Shown here: piece after piece, positions 47,278 through 60,100 of the stretch
Layout: each line of letters starts with the position of its first letter
Numbering within the stretch: position 1 is the first letter of the stretch
Source of the DNA: Colletes latitarsis
Taxonomy: Eukaryota; Arthropoda; Insecta; Hymenoptera; Colletidae
Assembly (NCBI RefSeq): GCF_051014445.1
Contig: NW_027488379.1
Span: 3,224,001 to 3,288,000 of the forward strand
Length of the DNA: 64,000 bases
Direction of reading: 5' to 3'
Position numbers and translations under genes: made by a program
The notes under the pieces: model-generated
Told to the model about the DNA's origin: nothing
Database searches by the model: none
Seen by the model: the letters and a program-made list of their open reading frames with translations, nothing else

Positions 47278-49839
47278 GATCCTGGGCTTTTTCTGGTTTG
47301 GATCACGTAGTATTGTGGTACCACACCGAAACAGTCAATTAAACCTGGTTGCGATTAATATTTTAGAGGATAACGCCGGTTATGTCTCGGGTAGGTCTGG
47401 TATTTGCCCTCATCTGGCTCGTACTTTCGCGTTTTTCGCATACTTGTTGGCCAGATCCTGGCCTTTTTCTGCTGTGGATCCCGTAGTAATGAGAGTCCAC
47501 ACCGAAATAGTCAATTAAACTGGTTGCGATTAATATATTAGAGGATAACGCCGGTTATGTCTGGGTTAGGTCTGGTATTTGCCCTCATCTGGCTCGTACT
47601 TTCGCATTTTTCGCATTGTTGTTGGCCAGATCCTGGCCTTTTTCAGGTTTGGATCACGTAGTAACACGGTACCACACCGAAACAGTCAATTATACCTGGT
47701 TCGGATTAATACTTTAGAGGATAATGCTGGTTACGTCTCGGTTAGGTCTGGGATTTGTCCTCACATGGCTCGTACTTTCGCGTTTTTCGCATACTTGTTG
47801 GCCAGATCCTGGGCTTTTTCTGGGTTGGATCACGTAGTAATGTGGTACCACACTGTCAATAAAAGCTGGCTGCGATTAATATTTTAGAGGATAACGCCGG
47901 TTATGTCTCGGTTAGGTCTGGGATTTGTCCTCATCTGGCTTGTGCTTTCGCGTTTATCGCATACTTGTTGGCCAGATCCTGGCCTTTTTCTGGTTTGGAT
48001 CAGGTAGTAATGTGGTACCACACTGAAACAGTCAATAGAAGCTGGTTCCGATTAGTATTTTAGAGGATAACGCTGGTTATGTCTGGATTAGTTCTGGTAT
48101 TTGCAATCAACTGGCTCATACTTTCGCGTTTTTCGCATACAGATCCCGGCCTTTTTCTGGTTTGGATCACGTAGTAGCGCGGTACCACACCGAAACAGTC
48201 AATTAAACCTGGTTGCGATTACTATTTTGGAGGATAACGCCGTATATGTCTCGGTTAGGTCTGGCATTTGTCCTCATCTGGCTCGTACTTTCGCGTTTTT
48301 CGCATACTTGGTGGCCAGATCCTGGGCTTTTTCTGGGTTGGTTCACGTAGTAATGAGGTTCCACACCGAAACAGTCAATTAAACTGGTTGCGATTAATAT
48401 TTTAGAGAATAACGCCGGTTATGTCTCGGGTAGGTCTGGGATTTGTCCTCATCTGGCTCGTACTTTCGCGTTTTTCGCATACTTGTTGGCCAGATCCTGG
48501 CCTTTTTCTGGTTTGGATCCCGTAGTAATGTGGTTCCACATCGAAACATTCAATTAAACCTGGTTGCGATTAATATTTTAGAGGATAACGCCGGTTATGT
48601 CTCGGTTAGGTCTGGCATTTGTCCTCATCTGGCTCGTACTTTCGCGTTTTTCGCATACTTGTGGGCCAGATCCTGGCCTTTTTCTGCTTTGGATCCCGTA
48701 GTAATGCGAGTCCACACCGAAACAGTCAATTAAATTGGTTGCGATCCATATTTTAGAGGATACCGCCGGTTATGTCTGGGTTAGGTCTGGTATTTGCCCT
48801 CATCTGGCACGTACTTTCGCATTATTCGCATACCTGTTGGCCAGATCCTGGCCTTTTTCTGGTTTGGATCACGTAGTAACGCGGTACCACAGCGAAACAG
48901 TCAATTAAACCTGGTTGCGATTACTATTTTGGAGGATAACGTCTGTTATGTCTCGGTTAGGTCTGGGATTTGCCCTCATCTGGCTCGTACTTTCGCATTT
49001 TTCGCATACTTGTTGGCCAGATCCTGGCCTTTTTCTGGATTGGGACACGTAGTAATGCGGTACCACACCGAAACAGTCAATTAAACTGGTTGCGATCCAT
49101 ATTTTAGAGGATACCGCCGGTTATGTCTGGGTTATGTCTGGTATTTGCCCTCATCTGGCACGTACTTTCGCATTATTCGCATACTTGTTGGCCAGATCCT
49201 GGCCTTTTTCTGGTTTGGATCACGTAGTAACGCGGTACCACAGCGAAACAGTCAATTAAACCTGGTTGCGATTACTATTTTGGAGGATAACGTCTGTTAT
49301 GTCTCGGTTAGGTCTGGGATTTGCCCTCATCTGGCTCGTACTTTCGCATTTTTCGCATACTTGTTGGCCAGATCCTGGCCTTTTTCTGGATTGGAACACG
49401 TAGTAATGCGGTACCACACCGAAACAGTCAATTAAACTGGTTGCGATAAATATTTTAGAGGATAACGCCGGTTATGTCTCGGTTAGGTCTGGGATTTGCC
49501 CTCATCGGCCTCGTACAATCGCACTTTTCGCATACTTGTTGGCCAGATCCTGGGCTTTTTCTTGTTTGGATCACGTAATAATGTGGTACCACACTGTCAA
49601 TAAAAGCTGGTTCCCCTTAGTATTTTAGAGGATAACGCTGGTTATGCCTGGGTTAGTTCTGGTATTTGCAATCATCTGGCTCATACTTTCACGTTTTTCG
49701 CATACTTGTTGGCCAGATCCTGGGTTTTTTCTGTTTTGTATCCCGTAGTAATGAGGTTCCACACCGAAACAGTCAACTGAACAGGTTGCGATTAATATTT
49801 TAGAGGATAACGCCGGTTATGTCTCGGGTAGGTCTGGTA

Positions 49840-50888
49840 TTTGCAATCATCTGGCTCATATTTTCGCGTTTTTCGCATACTTGTTGGCCAGATCCTGGGT
49901 TTTTTCTGTTTTAGATCCCGTAGTAATGAGATTCCACACCGAAACAGTCAATAGAAGCTGGTTCCGATTAGTATTTTAGAGGATAACGCTGGTTATGTAT
50001 GGGTTAGTTCTTGTATTTGCAATCATCTGGCTCATACATTCGCGTTTTTCGCATACTTGTTGGCCAGATCCTGGGCTTTTTCTGGTTTGGATCACGTAGT
50101 ATTGTGGTACCACACCGAAACAGTCAATTAAACCTGGTTGCGATTAATATTTTAGAGGATAACGCCGGTTATGTCTCGGGTAGGTCTGGTATTTGCCCTC
50201 ATCTGGCTCGTACTTTCGCGTTTTTCGCATACTTGTTGGCCAGATCCTGGCCTTTTTCTGCTGTGGATCCCGTAGTAATGAGAGTCCACACCGAAATAGT
50301 CAATTAAACTGGTTGCGATTAATATATTAGAGGATAACGCCGGTTATGTCTGGGTTAGGTCTGGTATTTGCCCTCATCTGGCTCGTACTTTCGCATTTTT
50401 CGCATTGTTGTTGGCCAGATCCTGGCCTTTTTCAGGTTTGGATCACGTAGTAACACGGTACCACACCGAAACAGTCAATTATACCTGGTTCGGATTAATA
50501 CTTTAGAGGATAATGCTGGTTACGTCTCGGTTAGGTCTGGGATTTGTCCTCACATGGCTCGTACTTTCGCGTTTTTCGCATACTTGTTGGCCAGATCCTG
50601 GGCTTTTTCTGGGTTGGATCACGTAGTAATGTGGTACCACACTGTCAATAAAAGCTGGCTGCGATTAATATTTTAGAGGATAACGCCGGTTATGTCTCGG
50701 TTAGGTCTGGGAATTGTCCTCATCTGGCTCGTGCTTTCGCGTTTATCGCATACTTGTTGGCCAGATCCTGGCCTTTTGCTGGTTTGGATCACGTAGTAAT
50801 GTGGTACCACACTGAAACAGTCAATAGAAGCTGGTTCCGATTAGTATTTTAGAGGATAACGCTGGTTATGTCTGGATTAGTTCTGGTA
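49840..50888 (+). repeat. Six-monomer 1,049-bp HOR, tandem copy 1
   Basis: Repeats directly as about 50,889-51,937. Both copies contain an intact relative of the retrotransposon-interrupted monomer; the equivalent sites are 50,054-50,066 and 51,103-51,115. Related sequence is also found at 47,278-48,100 (offset 2,789). Confidence 0.8.
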
Positions 50889-51937
50889 TTTGCAATCATC
50901 TGGCTCATACTTTCGCGTTTTTCGCATACTTGTTGGCCAGATCCTGGGTTTTTTCTGTTTTAGATCCCGTAGTAATGAGATTCCACACCGAAACAGTCAA
51001 TAGAAGCTGGTTCCGATTAGTATTTTAGAGGATAACGCTGGTTATGTATGGGTTAGTTCTTGTATTTGCAATCATCTGGCTCATACATTCGCGTTTTTCG
51101 CATACTTGTTGGCCAGATCCTGGGCTTTTTCTGGTTTGGATCACGTAGTATTGTGGTACCACACCGAAACAGTCAATTAAACCTGGTTGCGATTAATATT
51201 TTAGAGGATAACGCCGGTTATGTCTCGGGTAGGTCTGGTATTTGCCCTCATCTGGCTCGTACTTTCGCGTTTTTCGCATACTTGTTGGCCAGATCCTGGC
51301 CTTTTTCTGCTGTGGATCCCGTAGTAATGAGAGTCCACACCGAAATAGTCAATTAAACTGGTTGCGATTAATATATTAGAGGATAACGCCGGTTATGTCT
51401 GGGTTAGGTCTGGTGTTTGCCCTCATCTGGCTCGTACTTTCGCATTTTTCGCATTGTTGTTGGCCAGATCCTGGCCTTTTTCAGGTTTGGATCACGTAGT
51501 AACACGGTACCACACCGAAACAGTCAATTATACCTGGTTCGGATTAATACTTTAGAGGATAATGCTGGTTACGTCTCGGTTAGGTCTGGGATTTGTCCTC
51601 ACATGGCTCGTACTTTCGCGTTTTTCGCATACTTGTTGGCCAGATCCTGGGCTTTTTCTGGGTTGGATCACGTAGTAATGTGGTACCACACTGTCAATAA
51701 AAGCTGGCTGCGATTAATATTTTAGAGGATAACGCCGGTTATGTCTCGGTTAGGTCTGGGATTTGTCCTCATCTGGCTCGTGCTTTCGCGTTTATCGCAT
51801 ACTTGTTGGCCAGATCCTGGCCTTTTTCTGGTTTGGATCACGTAGTAATGTGGTACCACACTGAAACAGTCAATAGAAGCTGGTTCCGATTAGTATTTTA
51901 GAGGATAACGCTGGTTATGTCTGGATTAGTTCTGGTA
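50889..51937 (+). repeat. Six-monomer 1,049-bp HOR, tandem copy 2
   Basis: Adjacent tandem partner of the preceding unit; its right end overlaps the start of the 5,774-bp block. Ends are approximate because neighbouring monomers are similar. Confidence 0.78.
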
Positions 51938-54900
51938 TTTGCAATCAACTGGCTCATACTTTCGCGTTTTTCGCATACAGATCCTGGCCTTTTTCTGGTT
52001 TGGATCACGTAGTAGCGCGGTACCACACCGAAACAGTCAATTAAACCTGGTTGCGATTACTATTTTGGAGGATAACGCCGTATATGTCTCGGTTAGGTCT
52101 GGCATTTGTCCTCATCTGGCTCGTACTTTCGCGTTTTTCGCATACTTGGTGGCCAGATCCTGGGCTTTTTCTGGGTTGGTTCACGTAGTAATGAGGTTCC
52201 ACACCGAAACAGTCAATTAAACTGGTTGCGATTAATATTTTAGAGAATAACGCCGGTTATGTCTCGGGTAGGTCTGGGATTTGTCCTCATCTGGCTCGTA
52301 CTTTCGCGTTTTTCACATACTTGTTGGCCAGATCCTGGCCTTTTTCTGGTTTGGATCCCGTAGTAATGTGGTTCCACACCGAAACATTCAATTAAACCTG
52401 GTTGCGATTAATATTTTATAGGATAACGCCGGTTATGTCTCGGTTAGGTCTGGCATTTGTCCTCATCTGGCTCGTGCTTTCGCGTTTTTCGCATACTTGT
52501 GGGCCAGATCCTGGCCTTTTTCTGCTTTGGATCCCGTAGTAATGCGAGTCCACACCGAAACAGTCAATTAAACTGGTTGCGATTAATATTTTAGAGGATA
52601 ATGCCGGTTATGTCTGGGTTAGGTCTGGTATTTGCCCTCACCTGGCACGTACTTTCGCATTATTCGCATACTTGTTGGCCAGATCCTGGTCTTTTTCTGG
52701 ATTGGAACACGTAGTAATGCGGTACCACACCGAAACAGTCAATTATACCTGGTTCGGATTAATATTTTAGAGGATAATGCCGGTTATGTCTCGGTTAGGT
52801 CTGGGATTTGCCCTCATCTGGCTCGTACTTTCTCGTTTTTCGCATACTTGTTGTCCAGATCCTGGCCTTTTTCTGGATTGGATCACGTAGTAATGCGGTA
52901 CCACACCGAAACAGTCAATTAAACCTGGTTGCGATTACTATTTTGGAGGATAACGTCGGTTATGTCTGTGTTTGGTCTGGTATTTGCTACCATCTGGCAC
53001 ATACTTTCGCGGTTTTCGCATACTTGTTGGCCAGATCCTGGCCTTTTTCTGGTTTGGACCCCGTAGTAATGTGGTTCCACACCGAAACTGTCAATTAAAC
53101 CTGGTTGCGATTAATATTTTAGAGGATAACGCCGGTTATGTCTGGGTTAGGTCTGGTAATTGCCCTTATCTGGCTGGTACTTTCGCATTTTTCGCATTGT
53201 TGTTGGCCAGATCCTGGTCTTTTTCAGGTTTGGATCACGTAGTAACACGGTACCACACCGAAACAGTCAATTATACCTGGTTCGGATTAATATTTTAGAG
53301 GATAATGCCGGTTATGTCTCGGTTAGGTCTGGGATTTGCCCTCATCTGGCTCGTACTTTCTCGTTTTTCGTATACTTGTTGGCCAGATCCTGGCCTTTTT
53401 CTGGTTTGGATCACGTAGTAACGCGGTACCACACCGAAACAGTCAATTAAACCTGGTTGCGATTATTATTTTAGAGGATAACGCCGGTTATGTCTGGGTT
53501 AGGTCTGGTATTTGCCCTCATCTGGCACGTACTTTCGCATTATTCGTATACTTGTTGGCCAGATCCTGGTCTTTCTCTGGTTTGGATCACGTAGTAACGC
53601 AGTACCACACCGAAACAGTCAATTATACCTGGTTCGGATTAATATTTTAGAGGATAATGCCGGTTACGTCTCGGTTAGGTCTGGGATTTGTCCTCACATG
53701 CCTCGTACTTTCGCGTTTTTCGCATAATTGTTGGCCAGATCCTGGGCTTTTTCTGGGTTGGATCACGTAGTAATGTGGTACCACACTGTCAATAAAAGCT
53801 GGCTGCGATTAATATTTTAGAGGATAACGCCGGGTATGTCTCGGGTAGGTCTGGGATTTGTCCTCATCTGGCTCGTAGTTTCGCGTTTATCGCATACTTG
53901 TTGGCCAGATCCTGGCCTTTTTCTGGTTTGGATCACGTAGTAATGTGGTACCACTCTGAAACAGTCAATAGAAGCTGGTTCCGATTAGTATTTTAGAGGA
54001 TAACGCTGGTTATTTCTGGATTAGTTCTGGTATTTGCAATCAACTGGCTCATACATTCGCGTTTTTCGCATACTTGTTGGCCAGATCCTGGGCTTTTTCT
54101 GGTTTGGATCACGTAGTATTGTGGTACCACACCGAAACAGTCAATTAAACCTGGTTGCGATTAATATTTTAGAGGATAACGCCGGTTATGTCTGGGTTAG
54201 GTCTGGTATTTGCCCTCATCTGGCACGTACTTTCGCATTATTCGTATACTTGTTGGCCAGATCCTGGGCTTTCTCTGGTTTGGATCACGTAGTAACGCGG
54301 TACCACACCGAAACAGGCAATTAAACCTGGTTGCGATTACTATTTTGGAGGATAACGTCGGTTATGTCTGTGTTTGGTCTGGTATTTGCAATCATCTGGC
54401 TCATACTTTTGCGTTTTTCGCACAATTGTTGGCCAGATCCTGGGTTTTTTCTGTTTTGGATCCCGTAGTAATGAGGTTCCACACCGAAACAGTCAATTAA
54501 ACTGGTTGCGATTAATAATTTAGAGAATAACGCCGGTTATGTCTCGGGTAGGTCTGGGATTTGTCCTCATCTGGCTCGTACTTTCGCGTTTTTCGCATAC
54601 TTGTTGGCCAGATCCTGGCCTTTTTCTGGTTTAGATCCCGTAGTAATGTGGTTCCACACAGAAACAGTCAATTAAACCTGGTTGCGATTAATATTTTAGA
54701 GGATAACGCCGGTTATGTCTCGGTTAGGTCTGGCATTTGTCCTCATCTGGCTCGTACTTTCGCGTTTTTCGCATACTTGTGGGCCAGATCCTGGCCTTTT
54801 TCTGCTTCGGATCCCGTAGTAATGCGAGTCCACACCGAAACAGTCAATTAAACTGGTTGCGATTAATATTTTAGAGGATAATGCCGGTTATGTCTGGGTT

Positions 54901-57194
54901 AGGTCTGGTATTTGCCCTCACCTGGCACGTACTTTCGCATTATTCGCATACTTGTTGGCTAGATCCTGGCCTTTTTCTGGTTTGGATCACGTAGTAACGC
55001 GGTACCACACCGAAACAGTCAATTAAACCTGGTTGCGATTACTATTTTGGAGGATAACGTCGGTTATGTCTGGGTTTGGTCTGGTATTTGCAATCATCTG
55101 GCTCATACTTTCGCGTTTTTCGCATACTTGTTGGCCAGATCCTGGGTTTTTTCTGTTTCCGGTCCCGTAGTAATGAGGTTCCACACCGAAACAGTCAATT
55201 AATCTGGTTGCGATTAATATTTTAGCGAATAACGCCGGCTACGTCTTGGGTAGGTCTGGGATTTGTCCTCATCTAGCTCGTACTTTCGCGTTTTTCGCAT
55301 ACTTGTTGGCCAGATCCTGGCCCTTCTCTGGTTTGGATCAGGTAGTAATGTGGTACCACACTGAAACAGTCAATAGAAGCTGGTTTCGCTTTGTATTTTA
55401 GAGGATAACGCTGGTTATGCCTGGGTTAGTTCTGGTATTTGCAATCATCTGGCTCATACTTTCGCGTTTTTCGCATACTTGTTGGCCAGATCCTGGGTTT
55501 TTTCTGTTTTGGGTCCCGTTGTAATGAGGTTCCACACCGAAACAGGCAATTAAACTGGTTGCGATTAATATTTTAGAGAATAACGCCGGCTACGTCTCGG
55601 GTAGGTCTGGGATTTGTCCTCATCTGTCTCGTACTTTCGCGTTTTTCGCATACTTGTTGGCCAGATCCTGGCCCTTCTCTGGTTTGGATCACGTAGTAAT
55701 GTGGTACCACACTGAAACAGTCAATAGAAGCTGGTTTCGCTTTGTATTTTAGAGGATAACGCTGGCTATGCCTGGGTTAGTTCTGGTATTTGCAATCATC
55801 TGGCTCATACCTTCGCGGTTTTCGCATACTTGTTGTCCAGATCCTGGCCTTTTTCTGGATTGGATCACGTAGTAATGCGGTACCACACCGAAACAGTCAA
55901 TTAAACCTGGTTGCGATTACTATTTTGGAGGATAACGTCGGTTATGTCTGTGTTTGGTCTGGTATTTGCAACCATCTGGCACATACTTTCGCGTTTTTCG
56001 CATACTTGTTGGCCAGATCCTGGGTTTTTTCTGTTTTGGATCCCGTAGTAATGAGGTTCCACACCGAAACAGTCAATTAAAACTGGTTGCGATTAATATT
56101 TTAGAGGATAACGCCGGTTATGTCTGGGTTAGGTCTGGTATTTGCCCTCATCTGGCTCGTACTTTCGCATTTTACGCATTGTTGTTGGCCAGATCCTGGC
56201 CTTTTTCAGGTTTGGATCACGTAGTAACACGGTACCACACCGAAACAGTCAATTATACCTGGTTCGGATTAATATTTTAGAGGATAATGCCGGTTACGTC
56301 TCGGTTAGGTCTGGGATTTGTCCTCACATGGCTCGTACTTTCGCGTTTTTCGCATAATTGTTGGCCAGATCCTGGGCTTTTTCTGGGTTGGATCACGTAG
56401 TAATGTGGTACCACACTGTCAATAAAAGCTGGCTGCGATTAATATTTTAGAGGATAACGCCGGGTATGTCTCGGGTAGGTCTGGGATTTGTCCTCATCTG
56501 GCTCGTAGTTTCGCGTTTATCGCATACTTGTTGGCCAGATCCTGGCCTTTTTCTGGTTTGGATCACGTAGTAATGTGGTACCACTCTGAAACAGTCAATA
56601 GAAGCTGGTTCCGATTAGTATTTTAGAGGATAACGCTGGTTATTTCTGGATTAGTTCTGGTATTTGCAATCAACTGGCTCATACATTCGCGTTTTTCGCA
56701 TACTTGTTGGCCCGATCCTGGGCTTTTTCTGGTTTGGATCACGTAGTATTGTGGTACCACACCGAAACAGTCAATTAAACCTGGTTGCGATTAATATTTT
56801 AGAGGATAACGCCGGTTATGTCTGGGTTAGGTCTGGTATTTGCCCTCATCTGGCACGTACTTTCGCATTATTCGTATACTTGTTGGCCAGATCCTGGGCT
56901 TTCTCTGGTTTGGATCACGTAGTAACGCGGTACCACACCGAAACAGGCAATTAAACCTGGTTGCGATTACTATTTTGGAGGATAACGTCGGTTATGTCTG
57001 TGTTTGGTCTGGTATTTGCAATCATCTGGCTCATACTTTTGCGTTTTTCGCACAATTGTTGGCCAGATCCTGGGTTTTTTCTGTTTTGGATCCCGTAGTA
57101 ATGAGGTTCCACACCGAAACAGTCAATTAAACTGGTTGCGATTAATATTTTAGAGAATAACGCCGGTTATGTCTCGGGTAGGTCTGGGATTTGT
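51421..57194 (+). repeat. 5,774-bp higher-order repeat, copy 1
   Basis: A block of about 33 monomers, repeated immediately downstream at an offset of 5,774 bp. I compared diagnostic variants at many points, including a TTTTATAGG monomer, an AATAATTTAGAG monomer, a TTTTAGCGAAT monomer, an extra A in ATTAAAACTGG, and TTGGCCCGATCC. All recur at exactly this offset, and I found no difference at the sites compared. A sub-block within it (about 53,610-54,586) recurs at offset 2,630 (about 56,240-57,216). Confidence 0.9.
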
Positions 57195-60100
57195 CCTCAT
57201 CTGGCTCGTACTTTCGCATTTTTCGCATTGTTGTTGGCCAGATCCTGGCCTTTTTCAGGTTTGGATCACGTAGTAACACGGTACCACACCGAAACAGTCA
57301 ATTATACCTGGTTCGGATTAATACTTTAGAGGATAATGCTGGTTACGTCTCGGTTAGGTCTGGGATTTGTCCTCACATGGCTCGTACTTTCGCGTTTTTC
57401 GCATACTTGTTGGCCAGATCCTGGGCTTTTTCTGGGTTGGATCACGTAGTAATGTGGTACCACACTGTCAATAAAAGCTGGCTGCGATTAATATTTTAGA
57501 GGATAACGCCGGTTATGTCTCGGTTAGGTCTGGGATTTGTCCTCATCTGGCTCGTGCTTTCGCGTTTATCGCATACTTGTTGGCCAGATCCTGGCCTTTT
57601 TCTGGTTTGGATCACGTAGTAATGTGGTACCACACTGAAACAGTCAATAGAAGCTGGTTCCGATTAGTATTTTAGAGGATAACGCTGGTTATGTCTGGAT
57701 TAGTTCTGGTATTTGCAATCAACTGGCTCATACTTTCGCGTTTTTCGCATACAGATCCTGGCCTTTTTCTGGTTTGGATCACGTAGTAGCGCGGTACCAC
57801 ACCGAAACAGTCAATTAAACCTGGTTGCGATTACTATTTTGGAGGATAACGCCGTATATGTCTCGGTTAGGTCTGGCATTTGTCCTCATCTGGCTCGTAC
57901 TTTCGCGTTTTTCGCATACTTGGTGGCCAGATCCTGGGCTTTTTCTGGGTTGGTTCACGTAGTAATGAGGTTCCACACCGAAACAGTCAATTAAACTGGT
58001 TGCGATTAATATTTTAGAGAATAACGCCGGTTATGTCTCGGGTAGGTCTGGGATTTGTCCTCATCTGGCTCGTACTTTCGCGTTTTTCACATACTTGTTG
58101 GCCAGATCCTGGCCTTTTTCTGGTTTGGATCCCGTAGTAATGTGGTTCCACACCGAAACATTCAATTAAACCTGGTTGCGATTAATATTTTATAGGATAA
58201 CGCCGGTTATGTCTCGGTTAGGTCTGGCATTTGTCCTCATCTGGCTCGTGCTTTCGCGTTTTTCGCATACTTGTGGGCCAGATCCTGGCCTTTTTCTGCT
58301 TTGGATCCCGTAGTAATGCGAGTCCACACCGAAACAGTCAATTAAACTGGTTGCGATTAATATTTTAGAGGATAATGCCGGTTATGTCTGGGTTAGGTCT
58401 GGTATTTGCCCTCACCTGGCACGTACTTTCGCATTATTCGCATACTTGTTGGCCAGATCCTGGTCTTTTTCTGGATTGGAACACGTAGTAATGCGGTACC
58501 ACACCGAAACAGTCAATTATACCTGGTTCGGATTAATATTTTAGAGGATAATGCCGGTTATGTCTCGGTTAGGTCTGGGATTTGCCCTCATCTGGCTCGT
58601 ACTTTCTCGTTTTTCGCATACTTGTTGTCCAGATCCTGGCCTTTTTCTGGATTGGATCACGTAGTAATGCGGTACCACACCGAAACAGTCAATTAAACCT
58701 GGTTGCGATTACTATTTTGGAGGATAACGTCGGTTATGTCTGTGTTTGGTCTGGTATTTGCTACCATCTGGCACATACTTTCGCGGTTTTCGCATACTTG
58801 TTGGCCAGATCCTGGCCTTTTTCTGGTTTGGACCCCGTAGTAATGTGGTTCCACACCGAAACTGTCAATTAAACCTGGTTGCGATTAATATTTTAGAGGA
58901 TAACGCCGGTTATGTCTGGGTTAGGTCTGGTAATTGCCCTTATCTGGCTGGTACTTTCGCATTTTTCGCATTGTTGTTGGCCAGATCCTGGTCTTTTTCA
59001 GGTTTGGATCACGTAGTAACACGGTACCACACCGAAACAGTCAATTATACCTGGTTCGGATTAATATTTTAGAGGATAATGCCGGTTATGTCTCGGTTAG
59101 GTCTGGGATTTGCCCTCATCTGGCTCGTACTTTCTCGTTTTTCGTATACTTGTTGGCCAGATCCTGGCCTTTTTCTGGTTTGGATCACGTAGTAACGCGG
59201 TACCACACCGAAACAGTCAATTAAACCTGGTTGCGATTATTATTTTAGAGGATAACGCCGGTTATGTCTGGGTTAGGTCTGGTATTTGCCCTCATCTGGC
59301 ACGTACTTTCGCATTATTCGTATACTTGTTGGCCAGATCCTGGTCTTTCTCTGGTTTGGATCACGTAGTAACGCAGTACCACACCGAAACAGTCAATTAT
59401 ACCTGGTTCGGATTAATATTTTAGAGGATAATGCCGGTTACGTCTCGGTTAGGTCTGGGATTTGTCCTCACATGCCTCGTACTTTCGCGTTTTTCGCATA
59501 ATTGTTGGCCAGATCCTGGGCTTTTTCTGGGTTGGATCACGTAGTAATGTGGTACCACACTGTCAATAAAAGCTGGCTGCGATTAATATTTTAGAGGATA
59601 ACGCCGGGTATGTCTCGGGTAGGTCTGGGATTTGTCCTCATCTGGCTCGTAGTTTCGCGTTTATCGCATACTTGTTGGCCAGATCCTGGCCTTTTTCTGG
59701 TTTGGATCACGTAGTAATGTGGTACCACTCTGAAACAGTCAATAGAAGCTGGTTCCGATTAGTATTTTAGAGGATAACGCTGGTTATTTCTGGATTAGTT
59801 CTGGTATTTGCAATCAACTGGCTCATACATTCGCGTTTTTCGCATACTTGTTGGCCAGATCCTGGGCTTTTTCTGGTTTGGATCACGTAGTATTGTGGTA
59901 CCACACCGAAACAGTCAATTAAACCTGGTTGCGATTAATATTTTAGAGGATAACGCCGGTTATGTCTGGGTTAGGTCTGGTATTTGCCCTCATCTGGCAC
60001 GTACTTTCGCATTATTCGTATACTTGTTGGCCAGATCCTGGGCTTTCTCTGGTTTGGATCACGTAGTAACGCGGTACCACACCGAAACAGGCAATTAAAC

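Noticed and set aside
46860..47342. Open frame of 160 codons spanning the 3'UTR, A tail and satellite
   Set aside because: It reads through the poly(A) run as polylysine and into the satellite, has no domain, and crosses the element boundary, so it is chance.
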